A DNA stretch of 7,221 bases from Paludibacteraceae bacterium (GTDB lineage Bacteria; Bacteroidota; Bacteroidia; Bacteroidales; Paludibacteraceae). Shown here piece after piece: positions 4,668 to 7,221 of this stretch; position 1 is the stretch's first letter; each line of letters opens with the position of its first letter. Location: the NCBI GenBank assembly GCA_904502115.1, contig CAJGDW010000081.1, positions 1-7,221 of the forward strand, given 5' to 3'. Position numbers and translations under genes: made by a program. The notes beneath the pieces were generated by a model. The model saw only the letters and a list, made by a program, of their open reading frames with translations. It was not told where the DNA came from and searched no databases.

Positions 4668-6596
4668 ATGGACGAACTAACCTCATTGGCAACAGCCAAT
4701 GCTTCTACCTACACAGACGACAACGTCATTACCCTCGAAGGTCTAGAGCATGTACGCCTCCGCCCGGGTATGTATATCGGCAAATTAGGCGACGGTTCAT
4801 CGGCCGACGACGGTATATACGTACTCCTAAAAGAAGTTGTCGACAACTCTATCGACGAATTTAGAATGAAATGTGGTAATACCATCGAGATTACCATCAA
4901 AGAACGTACGGTATCGGTACGCGACTATGGCCGTGGCATTCCACAAGGCAAGTTGGTAGACTGCGTTTCCATCATGAACACAGGCGCCAAATACGACACC
5001 AAATCGTTCCAAAAATCGGTAGGTTTAAACGGCGTAGGTACCAAAGCTGTCAATGCCCTTTCGTCCACATTTACCGCTATTTCGTACCGCGATGGCATGG
5101 CTAAACGTGCCGACTTTAAAGAAGGCAAACTGGTCAAAGAATACGACCTAGAACCCACCACCGAAAAAAACGGTACATTTATACAATTCAGCCCCGACAC
5201 CAGTCCCAATCTATTTGGCAACTACAATTACCGCAACGATTACATCGAAACCATGTTGCGCAATTACAGTTACCTAAACCAAGGGCTTGTTCTTAATTAC
5301 AACGGTCAAAAAATCGTATCCAAAAACGGTTTATTTGACCTGCTAAACGAAAAATGCACCGGCGAGATTTTGTACCCCATTGTACACCTCAAAGGCGAAG
5401 ATATCGAAGTAGCCTTTACCCATAGCGACCAATACGGCGAAGAGTATTACTCGTTTGTAAACGGGCAACACACCACCCAAGGGGGTACCCACCAAACCGC
5501 TTTGAAAGAACACATTGCTCGTACCATCAAAGACTTTTACGGCAAAAGTTTCGAATTGCAAGACATACGCGGCGGCATTGTAGCCACCATTTCTATCAAC
5601 GTCATTGAGCCTACTTTTGAGAGTCAAACCAAAATCAAGTTGGGATCTACCAACATGGCTCCCGACCACGATAAAGACGGCAATGCTTATCCCCTATCGG
5701 GCACCAGCGTAAACAAATACGTAGGCGATTTCTTAAAGAAAGAACTCGACAACTACTTGCACAAAAATCCCGAGATGACCGAGATCTTGTTGAAAAAGAT
5801 ACAAGATACCGAACGCGAACGCAAGGCAGTTGCCAACGTAACCAAGCAAGAACGCGAACGTGCCAAAAAAGTAAACATGCACAACCGCAAACTACGCGAT
5901 TGCCGCATTCACTTTAACGACACCCGTGGCGATCGTCAATCCGAAAGTTGCATCTTTATTACCGAGGGCGATTCAGCAAGTGGTTCTATTACCAAAAGCC
6001 GCGATGTGAATACACAAGCCGTATTCAGTTTGCGTGGTAAACCGCTTAACTGTTTTGGTATGAACAAAGGAGAAACCTTCAAAAACGAAGAATTCAACCT
6101 GCTTCAAGCCGCCCTTAACATCGAAAACGGACTAGAAGACCTACGCTATAACAAAGTAATTGTAGCAACCGATGCCGACGACGACGGCATGCACATTCGT
6201 CTGTTACTAATGAATTTCTTCCTACAGTTCTACCCCGAATTGGTAAAAGCAGGCCACGTATACATTTTGCAAACACCACTCTTTAGGGTACGCGATAAAA
6301 AAGAAACCTTTTATTGCTACACAGACGAAGAACGCGTTAATGCCATCAACAAGTTAGGAGCAAAAGCCGAAATTACCCGATTCAAAGGCCTGGGTGAAAT
6401 CTCGCCCGACGAGTTCAAGCATTTCATCGGCAAAGACATGCGCTTGGATCAGGTACACCTTCACAAAGAAGATGCCTTGTCTAGTCTGCTTCGTTTCTAC
6501 ATGGGCGAAAATACGCAAGACAGGCAAAGCTTCATCATCCAAAACTTGCGCATCGAACAAGACACAGAAGAAGATTTACTCGAAAATCAGCTATAA
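4668..6596 (+). CDS. parE: DNA topoisomerase IV subunit B (type IIA topoisomerase ATPase subunit)
   Basis: The 642-residue protein has an N-terminal GHKL ATPase: LRPGMYIG (31-38), KEVVDNSIDE with catalytic Glu56 and Mg-binding Asn60, DYGRGIP (86-92) and GLNGVGTKAVNALS (119-132). The transducer carries the QTK lysine (Gln320-Thr-Lys322). The TOPRIM region has EGDSA (433-437), SLRGKPLN (454-461) and DADDDG (502-507), and RFKGLGE (571-577) follows. All key residues are present, so it should be active. With ParC it would decatenate and relax DNA using ATP. The short length without the extra C-terminal insert of some GyrB proteins, and the Bacteroidota-like EGLEHVRLRPGMYIGKLGDGS start, favour ParE over GyrB. 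The frame extends upstream to a TTG at 4620, but that lies inside the terminator and ahead of the promoter, so ATG 4668 is the start. parC is not adjacent in the window. Confidence 0.93.
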   Translation: MDELTSLATANASTYTDDNVITLEGLEHVRLRPGMYIGKLGDGSSADDGIYVLLKEVVDNSIDEFRMKCGNTIEITIKERTVSVRDYGRGIPQGKLVDCVSIMNTGAKYDTKSFQKSVGLNGVGTKAVNALSSTFTAISYRDGMAKRADFKEGKLVKEYDLEPTTEKNGTFIQFSPDTSPNLFGNYNYRNDYIETMLRNYSYLNQGLVLNYNGQKIVSKNGLFDLLNEKCTGEILYPIVHLKGEDIEVAFTHSDQYGEEYYSFVNGQHTTQGGTHQTALKEHIARTIKDFYGKSFELQDIRGGIVATISINVIEPTFESQTKIKLGSTNMAPDHDKDGNAYPLSGTSVNKYVGDFLKKELDNYLHKNPEMTEILLKKIQDTERERKAVANVTKQERERAKKVNMHNRKLRDCRIHFNDTRGDRQSESCIFITEGDSASGSITKSRDVNTQAVFSLRGKPLNCFGMNKGETFKNEEFNLLQAALNIENGLEDLRYNKVIVATDADDDGMHIRLLLMNFFLQFYPELVKAGHVYILQTPLFRVRDKKETFYCYTDEERVNAINKLGAKAEITRFKGLGEISPDEFKHFIGKDMRLDQVHLHKEDALSSLLRFYMGENTQDRQSFIIQNLRIEQDTEEDLLENQL

Positions 6597-6630
6597 TACC
6601 ATCAAAAAAAACGGTTTTTCAGATTTTTAT

Positions 6631-6661
6631 TTTGTTATCAGAAAAAAAAATAGTTCTTTTG
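6631..6661 (+). promoter_or_regulatory. Promoter of the small membrane protein gene
   Basis: TTTG at 6631-6634 fits the -33 element. After a 19-bp spacer, TTCTTTTG (6654-6661) fits TAnnTTTG with one mismatch. Initiation near 6666-6669 would give a leader of about 22-25 bases. No convincing terminator lies between the parE stop and this site (only A8-CGG-T5 at 6604-6619), so some read-through from parE is also possible. Confidence 0.55.
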
Positions 6662-6690
6662 TAGTTGGAAAATAATTAAACACTAATAAT

Positions 6691-7041
6691 ATGGAAAAAT
6701 CTAACGAAAATGCTATTCTTTGGGGCTTGATTGAAAGAATAGGCATCATCATTGTTCTTGCAGGAGCGTTAACACTTATCATTCCTTCTTTGATAGGAGC
6801 TCAATCAAATTACACCCTACTAGCAGGTGCTGGCATTTTAGTTTTAGGAGCTATTGCACACATCGTTGTTACAATGTTAGCAATTGACAAAGACAGCACT
6901 TCTTATACTATTGAAGAAGAAGAAGTTACAGCAGAATTCGTTGCCGCAGCAGAAGAAGAAAAAGTTGAAGTAGCAACAGAAGAACCAGCAAAAGTAACTG
7001 AAGTGGTTGCAGAGAAAGAAAAAGCAATAAAAGTAGAATAA
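6691..7041 (+). CDS. Small two-helix membrane protein with a Glu-rich cytoplasmic or periplasmic tail, unknown function
   Basis: The 116-residue protein has two predicted membrane helices (about 15-36, GIIIVLAGALTLIIPSLIG, and about 41-64, YTLLAGAGILVLGAIAHIVV) joined by a short polar turn (GAQSN). A hydrophilic tail (66-116) contains about 15 Glu and 5 Lys in a low-complexity Val/Ala/Glu pattern, and is strongly acidic. I do not recognise a family. Both ends would be on the same side of the membrane, cytoplasmic if the N-terminus is inside. ATG 6691 follows an A/T-rich leader (AATTAAACACTAATAAT) without a Shine-Dalgarno. It has its own promoter and terminator, and probably forms a single-gene unit. 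Such small proteins with acidic tails might anchor or scaffold a partner, but this is speculation. That it is a real gene is supported by promoter, start context and terminator. Confidence 0.8.
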   Translation: MEKSNENAILWGLIERIGIIIVLAGALTLIIPSLIGAQSNYTLLAGAGILVLGAIAHIVVTMLAIDKDSTSYTIEEEEVTAEFVAAAEEEKVEVATEEPAKVTEVVAEKEKAIKVE

Positions 7042-7064
7042 TAAAATTTTACTATAAACCACAT

Positions 7065-7098
7065 AAAAAAAGGATAACCGATTGGTTATCCTTTTTTA
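7065..7098. terminator. Bidirectional intrinsic terminator between convergent genes
   Basis: GGATAACC (7072-7079) pairs perfectly with GGTTATCC (7084-7091) around GATT. The flanking A-tract (7065-7071) and T-tract (7092-7097) extend the stem to 14 pairs and give a U-tract on either strand. It lies 24 bases after the plus-strand stop and about 18 bases beyond the minus-strand stop, so it should end both transcripts. Confidence 0.92.
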
Positions 7099-7115
7099 TT
7101 GTATTATCGCAAGGC

Positions 7116-7221
7116 TTATTCCAAGCCAAGCGATTTTTTAACTGCCAATACTTTTTCTTCGGCAGCAGCATTTACTGCCTCGTACTCATCGGCACTAGCC
7201 AAAGGCAATTTCACTTCAATA
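7116..7221 (-). CDS. C-terminal end of an unidentified minus-strand gene, truncated by the window edge
   Basis: On the minus strand a frame is open from the window edge to a TAA stop at 7118-7116. It encodes the last 34 residues, beginning IEVKLPLASADEYEAVNAAA and ending VKKSLGLE. The sequence is Ala/Glu/Lys-rich, likely helical, and its codon use is like that of the neighbouring genes. The well-placed terminator just beyond the stop supports it as a real gene end. It is too short for me to assign a family. It converges on the small membrane protein gene. Confidence 0.7.
   Translation of the reverse strand, partial: IEVKLPLASADEYEAVNAAAEEKVLAVKKSLGLE

Noticed and set aside
6604..6619. A8-CGG-T5 sequence after parE as a terminator
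   Set aside because: The stem would be only A-T pairs with a three-base loop and is too weak to call.

Overview
The window looks like chromosomal DNA of a member of the Bacteroidota, most likely a Bacteroidales- or Flavobacteriia-like organism. Four things point there: a C-terminal type IX secretion (T9SS) sorting domain at the left edge, start codons preceded by A-rich leaders without Shine-Dalgarno sequences, promoters of the Bacteroidota form (TTTG, about 19-20 bp, then TAnnTTTG), and the style of the RpsA and ParE proteins. I cannot name the species.

Left part (1-2401): three tightly packed plus-strand genes that look like one operon. They are the 3' end of a T9SS-exported protein, a membrane-anchored CHASE2 sensor protein with no recognisable cytoplasmic output domain, and a secreted protein of unknown function with a possible FecR/SH3-like N-terminal region and a DUF4384-like C-terminal region. 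The gaps are 9 bp and 1 bp. All three products should act at or outside the inner membrane, so this is probably an envelope sensing or display cassette. It is the least understood coding part of the window.

Intergenic region (2402-2769, 368 bp): no gene, but dense in repeats. It holds a 156-bp segment bounded by 10-bp inverted repeats with further palindromes inside, a REP-like hairpin, an octamer tandem repeat of five clear and two degenerate units, a perfect 15-bp A/T-rich inverted repeat, and then the promoter of rpsA.

Central part (2770-6596): two housekeeping genes. rpsA encodes ribosomal protein S1 with six S1 repeats, and ends in a strong intrinsic terminator. parE (topoisomerase IV subunit B, GyrB/ParE family) starts only 95 bp after rpsA, and its promoter -33 element appears to lie in the loop of the rpsA terminator. 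The usual partner parC is not in the window.

Right part (6597-7221): a 116-aa two-helix membrane protein with a Glu-rich tail and its own promoter, then a perfect terminator hairpin that can serve both strands, then the C-terminal end of a convergent minus-strand gene that I cannot identify.

Nothing here is clearly a new defence or mobile system. The most interesting items are the CHASE2 cassette and the layered repeats upstream of rpsA.
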